The translations under genes and the position numbers were made by a program. DNA of 64,000 bases from Scortum barcoo (taxonomy: Eukaryota > Chordata > Actinopteri > Centrarchiformes > Terapontidae), in assembly GCA_023238725.1 (NCBI GenBank), contig CM041531.1, forward strand, positions 16,452,643 to 16,516,642, given 5' to 3'. This document shows positions 48,379 to 60,825 of the stretch, piece by piece (positions within the stretch are counted from its first letter, which is position 1; each line of letters starts with the position of its first letter). Under the pieces are notes generated by a model, which saw only the letters and a program-made list of their open reading frames with translations, made no database searches and had not been told where the DNA came from.

Positions 48379-49164
48379 TTAGCAGCCATAGAGCAGGTTG
48401 ATCCTCTTGATGTCCCAGTAGGACAAGCTCTGCGCCTGGCCAATCTGGACGTTGGGGTCGGGGATGGGGGTGATGGAGTCCTTCCCAGGCTGGATGGAGA
48501 AGGCTGTTCTTCCATAGTGCATGATGGAGGAGTAGTCGTAGGGAGTGTTCAGATTGTTGGTGGACTGCTTGTAGAAGTTGTAGGCCATCTGTGGGTCGAT
48601 GTTCTCCCAGTTGATCCTGACGTAGTTGTCGCGGTCGCTCCTGACATGTTCGTGCTGGAAGCCCAGAGCGTGGTTGGTCTCATGCTGGATGATGTCGGTG
48701 TAGAGGCAGCCCTGTCTTTTGAGAGAGAGCACCTGTTTGCCTCCCTCTCTGCCCAGAGAGGAGAAACACCCGGCTTGGTTCTCAACGCTGATGTAGTCGT
48801 TCTCGTTCTGACGGGGGACGAAGCGGATGCAGGTTCTGCTGTGGAAGTCCTTCATGGCGTTGTCAATCATCTGCCTCTCCGAGCTGGTGAACTCACTGCT
48901 GATGGTGTAAGGGATCATCACCAAACCACTGGAGGCTTTCTTCCACAGGCAGCTCTGGGACAAGCATATGATGGCGTTTCTGGTTCTGGGAGCCAGCAGG
49001 TCTCCCTCCAGCAGGATCTCGTCAGTGCCGTTGTTGGAGGTCAGAATCCTGGTGAAGATGTCGATGGTCTCTGGGCGTTCTTGTGCATTTCCTTCCTCCT
49101 GGAGAGGATGTGCCTGAGAGAGGCCAAGCAGGAGCAGCAGCAGCAGGCTGGCAAAGGGAGTCAT
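48379..49164 (-). CDS. six-cysteine astacin metalloprotease, high choriolytic (hatching) enzyme-like, intronless
   Basis: This is a secreted zinc endopeptidase of the teleost six-cysteine astacin group, which includes hatching enzymes that soften the egg envelope, and nephrosin/pactacin-type proteases. It has 261 residues from the ATG at 49164. The open frame extends to a GTG at 49185, but the ATG has A at -3 and gives a clean signal peptide (MTPFASLLLLLLLGLSQA). The propeptide at about 19-62 has LEGD (Asp55), the aspartate-switch position, and ends TR|NAII, a usual maturation site. Zinc motif: H161, E162, H165 and H171 in HETNHALGFQHEH; Met-turn SIMHY at 213-217 with Tyr217. Cysteines 67 and 72 are the extra pair of this group; 112-261 and 133-153 are the common astacin pairs. 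The single exon fits the intron loss known for euteleost hatching-enzyme genes. Hatching enzyme versus another C6AST cannot be settled here. Confidence 0.93.
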   Translation of the reverse strand: MTPFASLLLLLLLGLSQAHPLQEEGNAQERPETIDIFTRILTSNNGTDEILLEGDLLAPRTRNAIICLSQSCLWKKASSGLVMIPYTISSEFTSSERQMIDNAMKDFHSRTCIRFVPRQNENDYISVENQAGCFSSLGREGGKQVLSLKRQGCLYTDIIQHETNHALGFQHEHVRSDRDNYVRINWENIDPQMAYNFYKQSTNNLNTPYDYSSIMHYGRTAFSIQPGKDSITPIPDPNVQIGQAQSLSYWDIKRINLLYGC

Positions 49165-49260
49165 CTTCAGGTTCGGTCTGGACACTGTGGAGCTTGTGTT
49201 GAGAGCTGCTGTGGAGAGACTCTCTGAAGCTTGATGTTTGACTCAGTCCAGTCCAGGGTC

Positions 49261-49266
49261 TTTATA
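49261..49266 (-). promoter_or_regulatory. TATA box of the astacin gene
   Basis: TATAAA on the minus strand (gagTATAAAgac) lies 97 bp upstream of the ATG. A start about 30 bp downstream would give a 5'UTR of roughly 70 bases. A strong TATA box suits stage- and gland-specific expression. Confidence 0.75.
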
Positions 49267-49269
49267 CTC

Positions 49270-52200
49270 TCCTCTACAGGTGTGTCTGCAGGAGGATTAC
49301 GGGTTGGCGTCCTCGTTGTTAGGCCTAAATAAACCTCTTAGGGGAGGACTCCACAGACAAACCTACTTTTTAAACATAGAATGTAATCCCCAAAAAGTTT
49401 CTTTGTCCACAAGTCCTCTTTGTTTGCCATATTGCTCTTTAGCTAAATTAAGCTTAGCTAATTTTATTTTTCTGTCTTCTACAAATGGCTTTTTAGCAAC
49501 CTTCACCAAAGTATACATGTTGAAATTAAATTTGTGTGACCCATATACTGGTTCTTCACTCTCTGATGACCTGCGTAATTGAAATCCCCTGTGCGCCTTT
49601 TATGACAAGCTGTTAAAGTTGTAGCGAAGCTGCGTGTCCCTCTGTGAGGATGATAGACGGCCTATTGAAACTCTTGCATATGTAGGGGATGTTAATAGGT
49701 TCCTGTGGGACATGTTGCTGTGGCCTTGCCCGAGACAGCTCTCCAGTCAAAAAATGAATACTAAATTGTATGAAACAGTCCAAGCTATTGTACAAATCTA
49801 TCATGGCTGCCCATCCATCAGGGACATCAGGGTACAACCGTAACATTGTTTACCAGTGCATGCATGCTAATTCATTATGTTTATTCACTGAATTAGTTTG
49901 ATGCAACTTTACACTCTTTGATTTTTCTACTTTTCTTAATGTTTTCTTCATTTAAAATTGAACAGACAACATTAGGCAACTTCAGTCCTTGAAAACAGCT
50001 TTATTCTGTAATATATTTTAAACACAATGAGGTATTGTTGTATACTGGTATTTAACTGCATACCAATGAAGTGATATGTTCTCCTGCCTCATGAAAATAT
50101 GGACTCTAATTTGTTCAATTTAATTATCACATATAAACCTACTATACCTCCTTTGAATCCTGGCCTCATATAAAGTGTAAAGATGAATTGTGAAAAGAAT
50201 GTGTGTTTTCTCTCAAACCCCCCCACCCCTCTCAATCTCATCAGCCACCGTGATTAAGGTTTGGCATTGGTGATTGTGCTGTCTTTTTGGAGAGATATTT
50301 CAGCTGCATTTCTGACACTCTGAAAGGAGAGGAAGATAAAGGAGGCGTCAGGGAAAAAACTCCTTCCCGTTGTGTGAGTCCTAGAGAGGGCCTTGAACCC
50401 TGCCATTCACGCCTTTCTCTCCATCAGCTGAGTCTAATTGCCAGAGAGGACAGGAGACCCCAGGCCCGATCGTTCCTTATCCTCTTTAGCGCTTTCAGAC
50501 GAGTGAAAGGCGAGCTTCTGCTTTTGATCTTTTCTCTGATTCGCTTTTTCTTCTCTGTCATCCCTACCATCCTCTCCTCAGGAGTGACACCAGCTCCTTT
50601 CACTGCCTGCCCCCGTCTCCATCTGCCCAAAATAATGACCAAGGCCCAGGCATTATTAAACAGAGGTGGAGAAGGGAGGTCAGCACTGGGAGAGGGAGAG
50701 GGAGGTCTGGATGGGGACTCCAAACTCCTCTAAGGAGGGGCGCCCCTATTCCAAATCTACTCCGTAGCCTCTCTGTGTTCCCCTAGATTCATCCCTTACA
50801 GTTTTCATGGCCTTAGCCTGGAGAAAGCCCATTCTTCAGCAGGCCACAGACGTGAAGGCTTGTCCTTTCCCAGAGACGCTGCTACAATAAGACCCCAGGC
50901 TGCTTGAGACAATGGGGCCTGTGTGATCTCTCAGCCAGACTCAGGATGAGACGATGCCTTGCTTGCCAGTCCCATGGGAGGGTAGACCCAGTGGTCATTG
51001 TTGACAGCTAATGGACAGCATCTTTCCACTGGCAGGCCCCCCTGCAGACTGTGTCATTTTAGGTTGCTTAATAACAACACTCAGGCTGGTCCGACTGAGG
51101 AATTCTATCAGGAACAGCAGTTTGTTTGCAGATGAAAATCATTCCCCTCACAAATCTCAAAAGCTAACACTGGGGGGTGATTGGATGAATGCAGCCGGCG
51201 AGCAAAGACAGCATTCAGTGGGGGAAATTCAATATAACTTATGAAAAGAGAAACTGGTTATGTGTCTGAAAAGACCAGAATTAGATTCACTTCATTCAGC
51301 TGGAACAATAAAATTACAGGCATTTGTTTTTCTTAAACCACAGCATACTGACAACTAATAGTGGTGCCGTACATGCTGACATACACGGTGCAGAACAGTG
51401 TAAGACATCAGGAAAAGGAGACTCTGCATATCTACAAATACATGTTTAACACATATAGCAGTTGTAAATGCAGACCTTGTGTTTGGCAGGAGTCCGACCA
51501 ATGTTAGAGAAGCTGGAACAGCCATCGTCTCACTTTCGGATGCTCTAGGTTCTCAAAGGGATGTAATACACGCTGTCCCACTGGACGTATACACTTTATA
51601 TATATATATATATATGTACACACACTTGTGTATATTTCATATTGCTTTTTATTCATATGCATGAGCACTTTCAAAGCACAAGTGCACTTTTAATGCCATT
51701 GAGGCCACTGTGAGGGATACAAACAGTGGTCTGGTTGTTGTCCTTGGTGCGCTTTTCAGACCGTTCATCATTAACACTGAGGGGCTGTGAGCTGAAAAGG
51801 ACACATAACGAGTCTGAAGGGCATATATGTGGCATAATTTCTATTGAATGTAGCCAAAATCTCAATAAAACAGAAAACAGTCATACTCTATTTAAAGTTA
51901 CAATCCATGCCAGCATGATGTTTTTGAGACCTACTGTAGTAAGCGTCAGTTGAAGACAATAGACAATAATGTTTGTGGTTACTCAGCATTGATGAGGCTA
52001 CATGAATATTTACAAACTCTTTAACATACTCTTTGACTTTCTTCCATGTTGCTATGGAAATCTAATCTGTCCCTAAATCTATGCCATATTGTCACAATGC
52101 TGGTCTAGGCCAACAAGTATATAAAACTGCTTTACTTTTTGATGCCCCATACAGCATCATATTTAATGACTGAACACCATAAAAACGTTGGTCCTTAACT

Positions 52201-52660
52201 TTCAACTCAAATTATCATTCAATTTTCTGTTAAATTCTCATCTAAAAACAGATAAAAACACATTTTGAAAAATGACTTCTGTGGAATTGTTCTTTAGAAG
52301 TATATTTTAATTTCCATTGCACCACTCAACTAACAGTAAAAAATGGATGACTGGTTGGAAATAAGAAATATGGCTTAAAGGTCCAGATTTAAAAACATCA
52401 TAGCTACATAGCAGATAATAATAGATAACAACTAAACTACAGGGACACCTTGAAAATACTTCCTGAAAATGTCTCTCTGGGCTGCGAAAGACAGAACTTT
52501 AAGCCTTATCTAAATTAATGCCAAGTGCTTAAGGCAGTAAAGAGTAAAGAGAGAGAGAGTTTCTTGTGCTGGAGAGGAAAAACAGCTGTATTTTTCTTTC
52601 TGTATTTTCTGCATTCCCCTTTTAATTTTCTTAACGTGTAGTTGTGAGGCCAGGAGTGTG
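49270..52660. other. intergenic region
   Basis: No gene recognised. The block 50220-50760 is GC-richer and repeat-free and may be a conserved element. A (TA)n run lies near 51596-51616. Confidence 0.6.
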
Positions 52661-52663
52661 ATG

Positions 52664-52980
52664 GATCCTGGAGTGCAGGAGGAGGAGAGGAGACGGAGGC
52701 AGGGAGGGAGGGAGGGAGGAAAAGGGCAGAGTGTTAGGTCAGGCTGATAGAGATGTCAGCACTGCTTCAGTAATCTTGTGACGCCTAAGAGAGCGGCAAA
52801 AAAAAAAAAAAAGCTGGGAGGGAGCGGGACGGCTGAAAGACCAGCGGCTTGGTGACAGCAGAAGCAGAGACCACCCCAACAACAGCAGCAGGGGATGCTG
52901 GGAGGGGAGGGAGGGCTGGTATGGGGGTGGAGGGAGCGGTTGGAGGTGTGTGTCAAGGGAGGGGGGGAGTGAAGCCAGAG
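52664..52980. other. G/A-rich tract with G-quadruplex potential
   Basis: The + strand carries runs such as (ggga)n at about 52700-52720, then gaggggagggagggctgg, then a T-rich minus counterpart. Several sets of four G-runs lie within short distances. Confidence 0.6.
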
Positions 52981-54333
52981 GGGGAAGCTGATCTTCAGTT
53001 ACACATTATAGCTGATAGTTAACCCTCCTCCTCTCAGCAGTGTGTTAGAAAGAGAGAGAGAGTGGTGAGCCAGTTATCAACGCAGCGGAGGATTTAAGCC
53101 TTGTCTACCTCATTTAACATCTCCAACAGGCTGCAGTTATTTCGTCTAGTGCCAAATGCAATGTACCTAATGAAAAACACTAGTACACACACTGGCAGGG
53201 ACTCCACAGGAGACCCTTAAAAATAAATGACACTGGAATTTGGGACAGTGATGGGCTTTTCTTGTATTCTGCCTTTCTAACTTTTGCTAAATATCTAAAT
53301 CAGGAATTTGAATATATTTAATTAGGTAAATAGTTTTTTGAACAGCACACCTCCATACACCTATACATACTGTCTTGCTCTCCCAATACACACACACACA
53401 CAAGCAGTCAGTATGTTGCCCATGTCATGTACTGTCGTAAACATTAAATCAGCCGACAGAAACAACGCCGTGTTGTGTTAAACGCTGTTAAAGTGGAGCT
53501 TTCAGAGTCTGTGTAATGGGTGACCCAGTACTGAAATGTGATTCAGGTGGTAGATGGATATCTGCAGTGAAATATCTCTCCCAGCTCACTGGCCGCAGCC
53601 CAGACGTCGCCTTCTGCTCGCTCCTGCTGTAAAGTGTGATTTCGCCGTGTTTGGCCTTTTGTCTGGGACAATTATGTTCACCATTAACAAGCTTTCTTCT
53701 GTTATTGTTCATATCAATTAGAGGTGGATGGTAATTTGAGCTGATGGTGGAGACGGTGCTGGGAGATTTAGTGGTGATGTTGTGGGCGATATGGGGGGCG
53801 ATTAATGCCATAAAATAGTTGGATACTGTTGACTCTTATCTTTTTCTTTTTCTTTCTTTTTTTTTGTAGCAGCATGTGGAGTGCAAAGACATTCCTTTGT
53901 ATGCTCTTATTATCTTATTATTGTCTATACCAGACTGATGGCAGTGTGTCAGTCTAATGACAACATCACACAGGCACAATAATACAGGGTTTGTCCTGGA
54001 AAGAAGCTGACCCAAAATTAACTTTTGTCTCAGAAATGTTCTTGCTAGATAATTCCATAACTTGTTCATTTTACTGTTTACTTGGTGATCATAGAGATGA
54101 AGCATAAAACGATTGCAGCTGAGGCCATTTTCCTGAGTTGTAAAATCCTGCATCATTGATTGATTACTACTGTGAAGTGTTCTGTCTGATAACTCATGTA
54201 TGCATTAGACTGGACTTCTTGCATGGAAGGAAAGGAATGACCTCACATGTTCCTTAACCAAACTACACTTTTGCCCATAAAGTTGCATTATTTGAATAAA
54301 ATATTTTTACCTTAATTACCTCTTGACTCCTTC

Positions 54334-54334
54334 A

Positions 54335-54360
<26 letters not shown>
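54334..54360. repeat. (AT)n microsatellite
   Basis: A 27-bp uninterrupted AT run. Confidence 0.95.
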
Positions 54361-54365
<5 letters not shown>

Positions 54366-54689
54366 TCAGCATGGAAAGATATTTTAGCTCTGGGTAGTGC
54401 CTGAATCTGGCCCCAACACCCTCCACCAAGAGGACAGGGTAGCCAAGGAGTCAAAACCTTATACTTTTTTTTAAACCCTTAGCTGTCTTGGGCTATTTGC
54501 CTTTAAAAATGTTTACCCTGTCAATGTTTGGTATCTTTTTTTCAGCACAACAAATGATCTAACAATTATTATTTCACTTGCATGTCCTGTAATGGAACAA
54601 ATGGCATCATTTGATCATGCAGGCGTGATCAGGGGCCTGAAAGGGTTAATATAGTGTTCACTTCAGTCTGAACATTTGCACATGGCTCT

Positions 54690-54990
54690 CTCCGTGGCAT
54701 GGATAACACTTCATACTTGGGCAGCATTCCAGTGCTGAAACCTGCTTCATCCTCTTTGTCTGAGCAGCAGAGAGGGCTGCAGGATGCCCATCAGTGGCAT
54801 GGCTTGGATAATGACTTATTGATAGTAAAGGACGCTGGGTGCCTCGTGAATATTAGCATGACGCCAGCTTGTCGCAGTGCTGCTGTTTCACCACCCAAAG
54901 CATTCCTAATACAATTACATGTACTGGGCCTGTACACAGACGTTGCTCTGCTGTCATTTTATATTTCTGTGCATACATCTTAATCTCACC
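54690..54990. promoter_or_regulatory. candidate conserved non-coding element
   Basis: Repeat-free sequence with ggataatgacttattgatag, gtgaatattagcatgacgcc and cctaatacaattacatgtac. Its composition stands out from the AT-rich surroundings. Inference only. Confidence 0.3.
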
Positions 54991-56429
54991 ATGCAGTAGT
55001 TTGATCAGTTTGGTCACGCCATAAAGCAGCTTATTGTTTTATGTTTTTGACTAATACTTTAACATAAAGTCTTCGATTTACTGAGTAATTTACTTTTATG
55101 AAAGTGGTGCTAATACAATACTTACCCTCTCACACTTGTACCCAAAGGTAGGTACAGTGGAAAAAAACCAGACTGGGCATTTTAGAGGAAAGGAAAATAA
55201 AAAATAAAATTTTGACTACCTATGGAGGTAATATGGAACAAAACTACAGGGCTGGGGGAAATGGTGTCAACAAGGCTGACATTCTACAGAACTTATATGT
55301 CATTATGCTATAACGCATTTTACAGTTATGATATGATGCTCCTTATGCCTTGGAAATATGGCAATTTAGACTACCAGCTTATGTTCTTTGGATTGACTGC
55401 TGAGAAGATAGAGCTTCCTGTATCAATGGATGAAGTGCAGGAAAAACGAGGCACCCCTCAATAGTAAATCTGGAAAAGAAAAAGCTTGACCAACCAGACA
55501 CAAAACATATCTCAGGGTTTCACTCATTAACAAGCCATAATGGTGGTGTCCAATCAGAAAATGATCAGAAAATGCTCTGTAGTGGTTTCAAAAGCTGATT
55601 AGTGTTGTTTCTGAAACCTCAGCTGTGTGTTCCTGTACTTTACCCCACAGGAGCCCAGTATTTACAAAAATACAATTCCCACTCACTTGTCCCTATAGAT
55701 TTGTTTTTTTTTCCCCATGTGCCCACATTTAAGTACCAGCAGGAACTAGTAATTATTTTATTTGTACCCAGTTCATACAACAAAATTACATGCAGACTGT
55801 ATCATAATATGTTACCTTTTTATGTTCATCATCATTTCCTTAAACTCTAAATGCCACCAAAATGTAAGACATCATCAAGCAGTCTAGATTTTCAACTCTC
55901 AGCTCACATTATGCTTTGCGGTTGCTGATGCATTTTTTTGTGCAAAGGAGACATGATGAAAACACTTTGCAGCCAGAGCCTCAGCAGTGCACAGGCAAAA
56001 TGCACAAACCTGCTCATTTGATGTCTGCAGACTGACAAGATATTATCATTTGGTTAGTGTTGCAGATTAATTTAATTATTATCAAATGATCAGGTACGTC
56101 TCTCAAAACATGCATCAGCTCAGAGGGAACACTGGTGAACATGGATATTTTATTAACTTTTGTATTTATTTATGCACACTATATTTGTATGTATATTCAT
56201 ACATCTTTAAAATATGTTTTTGCTTAATCTTTTCTCTCTCTCTCAGACAATGATAAAACAACAAAAGCAAGCATGGATGCAGTAACGCTAAGCAGTGGAG
56301 AGTTCCCACATGTTCCCCGGTTGACATCCTCGTACACTGAGATGAAAAACATTTCTCACAGGGCCAAAGAAATAATTCTGGCATATCAAGGGAGCTTGGG
56401 TGGAGGGAGGGAGGGGAGATGGTTGCTAG

Positions 56430-56970
56430 ATTCCCAGCATGTCCACATATGACAGTCCCTCTCGCCCAAGGCTGGCCGACGCAGCGACATTGTGCGCCTG
56501 TCATAGCCGCCCTTCAACAGCAGATGAAGCTGTCAGCAGGACGATGACTTTATTCTGACAGCCGCTCCACCCTCTCTCTTCAGAGCGTTGCAAATAAATA
56601 TGTTGGGTTTCAAAGCTGCCAAGGCAGACGTTGGACAGTGGGTCAGGGGGCCAAACGCAGAGCAAAAGCATTCCCTTCCCCTCGTAACCTGTTCTCAATG
56701 AGCCTGGTCACCTCGCCAGGGCACCCATTCAGCGTGAGCCATCCAAAAGGGCCCCGGGGCCCCAGATCTCACACACAGCCTGCCGGGGGAGTTCTGTGAG
56801 CCGCTCTCTCTCTCCCTCTGACAGCCATCACTCTCTCTCTCTCTCTCTCTCTTCTCTGTGCATCTCTGTGTTTGCCACACTGGAGAGCCAAAAATATCCT
56901 CGGCGGAGAGCACACCGCACAGTTCAAACCATTTGTGACAGAATCCGATTCAGTCTGATGAGAATGAAAT
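56430..56970. promoter_or_regulatory. candidate conserved non-coding element
   Basis: About 500 bp of GC-balanced, complex sequence (acgatgactttattctgaca, gcaaataaatatgttggg, gccaaggcagacgttgg), interrupted by a (TC)n run at about 56830-56852. No coding frame recognised. Confidence 0.3.
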
Positions 56971-57389
56971 GACCTCTCCCCACTGACTCGCTGCAAAGAG
57001 AAATATTTATTCATAAAGTTTCTCTTGATGATGAAGTTAAGATTTCATCATCAGAGCAACATGCAGGTAAAAGAAAAAAAAGACACAGGTTTGTATTTTG
57101 TTGTTTGAATGGAGCTGACAGACCATCTGCAGTGTGAGATCTTCTCCTCTGTCTCCTCTCACCTCTTTTTTTTTTCCTCTGGTGTAACACACAAAATCAT
57201 GACTGTCTTTTCATCTTCATTTTGCCAACTAACTAAACGTAATACAGACAAGCCTCCATTTTGTTAAACCATTTAATGAGCAGTTTCACATATAATTACG
57301 GTACAAAGTGATACTAGTAATCATCCAACTTTTACATGTGTAACTACATAACAGATTCAGCTTATATATACAACTCATGAGCATTTTTT

Positions 57390-57635
57390 TAGTTAATTAA
57401 TTGATGAACAAAATTAATCCACAACAAGTTTGATAATCATTTAATGAAGTTATTTTGATTTATTTTGTCATTTGTGGTAGCAAACTTTGGGTAATCTTTG
57501 GATTTTGGACTTTTGGTCAGACAAATTAATCTGAAAATGTGAGTTTTGAGCATTTTTTGCATTTTTTGAACTGAACAGTGAATAAAGACGTGTTTGGCAG
57601 ATTAAACAGTTAAAATAGTCATTATTTACAGCCCC
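57390..57635 (+). mobile_element. degenerate hAT-type MITE fragment
   Basis: Text such as 'taattaattgatgaacaaaattaatc', 'tttggattttggacttttggtcagaca' and the 'tatttacagcccc' end follows a very common fish hAT-like MITE. The 5' terminus is missing. Confidence 0.55.
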
Positions 57636-57639
57636 CATC

Positions 57640-60390
57640 TGAGAAAAATGAATGTTAGTTTATCCTAAAATTCCTTCAGTTAAACATTTATCGAAACTGT
57701 TATCACACCAAGTTTATGTCTGGCTATTGCAGTTCAACTATTTGAAAGAAAAATAATAGCGTGGCCATCACTGAGGTCAAAGTTCAGGTCCTAACTACGA
57801 TATCTGTAAATAAAAGACTACACAAATTAATGGGACTACAGTTTCTCCCTGTGTCCTGCATATTTTTCTCTGCATATCGTGTGCAGTGTGTCACTGTGTT
57901 AGTAAGCATGGAGTCCCTGACAGGTTGTTGCCTAATGGAGGAAAACAAAAGTGAACAACCGCATCCTAACAAAGTTAATATTTCACCACTTTTCTGTATT
58001 TTTATAGACAGTCTGCTTTTTTCTTAAATCAGTGGGTTTGGTGCAAACCTACATTGCTTTACTGGACAGTCCTTTCATATTCTGTTTTGTAAGTCCATGG
58101 TTTCCTCTGAAATGCACTTCTCCACACGTGTACAGAACAATCAGAGGTGTACAGAACACTGGATTTCCCCAAGATTAATTTTTGGCTTTTTGCCTTTATT
58201 TCATGGCAACCACACTGCGAGAATTATGTCAAAACAAAGTACAGTGTGACCCATATCACGCACTATGTCCTGTGCTACAGCTCTGTAAGCTCGAACCAGA
58301 CTCAAAAGGGTTAATTAAACACAGTGTAAGCAATATTTTACGTTAACTTTCATTTTTGGTATCTTGCAGATGTTAAAGAGGACAAACAATTTTGGCTGTG
58401 AGATAACAAACCATCCTGAAACCCACCAATTTAAGTACAGTGCATTTCCCTGACTCTGTTATTATATAACAGATTACAGCCTCCTGTTACATAACACATC
58501 TAAATGGAGAGACTCTCTTTGCATGCCACCAAATGCAAAACGGATGCTAGTTTTTGGATTAAGATTTATTTCCTCCGTTTGTTTGACATCATGGACTTAA
58601 ATGTGGAACTTTCGACAATATTTTGTTATATATATGTTGTATTTACACTCTTAAATGAAACACTGTAAATATGCTAATAAATTATATTACTTAGAGATAG
58701 AAGAAGAGCATAACCACAGAGAAACTTCAGATGTCCTTTGAACACCAGCAGATGAAAAATTTTGCAGAAAGACTTTTTCCGTTTTTAATGTGTCCTTTGC
58801 CTTATGTAAAACAAATGCTGGTAATGCTTTTTTAAAGGTTCCCCCGACAGCACTCACTCACACACAATAAAGCCTATAAAGCTAATGTAAAGTATGTAAA
58901 CTAGTGTAATTAAAATTCAGCTCAACAGACTAATGCCTGAGTTTGCACTCAGACACATTCAGAGATGCAGAGTTTTGAGCTGATTTACCTACTTCCTGTG
59001 CAAATCCATAAAGGAGGAGCTGCAGCAGAGGAGAGTCACCAGCACTGACTCTTGCCATTTACCCAGTCTGATGAACCTAGGTGTCAAGTGACAATTTAAG
59101 GAGAAACCAGTATTATTTTAGGCTGTTTTAGCCCATTTGCTTCTTATTACATTTGTTGTGAAAGGTCCACATTGTTGATAAATGCATGTGTAAGTCTTGT
59201 TTGAATAAAAATATGGTGAAAATCTAGTTTGAAATGTAACTGTTAGAAATGGATGTGACAGAAAGATGTTTTTGAGGAACCACTTCTTGGGAAATCTCCT
59301 TCAGTCTAGTGAGAGGTTTCATACACAATAAGATGATGACAAAAATAGGAAGACTGACTAGCCCAGAAAAGGACTTCATACTAACTATGATGGATTATAA
59401 CCTTTGTGAAAAAGTCTGTGAGGATGAATAGATGTAAATTGCTTCCTGTGAATGGAGGAATCATATCTGTGACCATGCTGACTGTTTGTCAGGAAAAATG
59501 TAAAGCAGACGGACAATCAAAACCATTGACTCAAACTCAAGACAGAACAGTTGGAATCCTTAATGATCAAACTTCAGAGGAGTCTCCAAGTGAGTTGGAC
59601 TCATTAGTGTTACGTCTTTTGTTTTTCATAAAGTGTCTGAGACCATCTGACAGTTTACTCTCACAAACTTGTTAAAGTTTTAGAACATTCAAGCTGCATC
59701 TATTTACTAAAGTTTTAGGCTGACAATGTGCATAGCTGCATTTTACATTATATTGCCTATTGCTTTAAGAGCAACACATGTACCAAGAACCCCAACCCCC
59801 ACCGCACATGGCCATACAGTCCTTAAAAAAAGAGAGAAAAAAATCAGAAAAACAAAACTGACAACTTTTGATTTAAAAGTTAAGTTAAGTTAAACTTGAG
59901 GAATGTCAGTGATTTTCTAATGCACTGTCATCCGGTATCCTTGATCAGCACGATAACAAACAAGCGGCACTCAGGAGATCAAGAGGTCAAAGGTCACAGC
60001 ACACAGACAATATTCTTGTGACCCATGAATGATCAGTGATGTTTAAGAACTGCTAAGAAGGAAATAAATGTCTTTCCGTCTTTGTTAAGAAAGAGTCTAC
60101 ATGAGAGGCATCAGAGAAGAATGTACACTAGAAATCCTGTTATCAGTGTACTTTGTGTGATTCTACCTGATGCGTTTGCCCACAGTTGTCAATTATTGTT
60201 ATATTGTGTGTTTATTCAATATCCGCCACATGTCTGAAATGATTTTTCTCAAATCAGCAATTAACTTTCATTTGTCTTCAGACAAAAACAGAAAAGCTGA
60301 ACTTTAACCTGCTTTATGTTTTTTTTTTTTTACTTTTCAAAATAATACTACACTTACAATACATAAAAGAAAGTAATTTAAACCAGCAAG
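57640..60390. other. intergenic region
   Basis: AT-rich with no recognised gene; the short open frames carry no motif I know. Confidence 0.6.
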
Positions 60391-60397
60391 AAAATTG

Positions 60398-60592
60398 ATG
60401 GGTAAATCAGTGAAGAAGATCATTTGTGTGTCTATTCTATTAGTCATTTTGGAGGATGTAGCTTGTGCTGAACATTATCATGAAAGTAGGATTAATTGCA
60501 GGGGTGCTGCAATAGTCTTAGCTACTGTTGGTGTAATAATAATACTGGCAAATCTAACTGTTATTCATCTCAACATTGCAGAATATGTATGA
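60398..60592 (+). CDS. hypothetical 64-residue two-helix membrane protein ORF
   Basis: I do not recognise this frame. From the ATG it reads a basic start (MGKSVKK), a hydrophobic stretch (IICVSILLVILEDVACA) resembling a signal peptide, a short polar loop with HYHESR and one Cys, and a second hydrophobic helix (AAIVLATVGVIIILANLTVI) ending HLNIAEYV. AATAAA (60592-60597) overlaps the stop codon. It could be a terminal exon, a small protein or chance in AT-rich DNA. Confidence 0.2.
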   Translation: MGKSVKKIICVSILLVILEDVACAEHYHESRINCRGAAIVLATVGVIIILANLTVIHLNIAEYV

Positions 60593-60733
60593 ATAAAGGA
60601 GGCAGTATTATATCATTATCATTGTTGGTTTTTAATGTGAAATGTTAAAAATCTTGAGAAGCAGTTGATAACAATAGCTGTCAGATATATGTAGTAAAAA
60701 AAAACTAAGGGATATATTAAGCTAAAATATATA

Positions 60734-60825
60734 TATACTCAAGTAAAATACAAGTACTTCCATTTTGTATGTAAGTACTGTACTTGAGTACAACTGCTTA
60801 ATTACTTTCCAGCACTGGACAGAAG
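60734..60825. repeat. fish interspersed repeat fragment ('acttgagtaaaagta' type)
   Basis: tactcaagtaaaatacaagt, then gtaagtactgtacttgagta, and the 'actttccagcactgg' end match a repeat widespread in teleosts, from memory. Confidence 0.6.

Larger units (their letters stand above)
52981..56250. other. intergenic region
   Basis: (AT)n at 54334-54360. Complex block 54690-54990 noted separately. No gene recognised. Confidence 0.6.

Noticed and set aside
49165..49185. Upstream start of the astacin frame at 49185
   Set aside because: The codon there is GTG. The ATG at 49164 has a better context and gives a clean signal peptide.
48517..49227. 236-codon + strand open frame
   Set aside because: It lies opposite the astacin gene and has the valine/glycine-rich composition of an antisense shadow.
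50287..50733. 148-codon + strand open frame
   Set aside because: Low-complexity basic sequence with overlapping minus-strand frame; more like non-coding conserved DNA than a gene.
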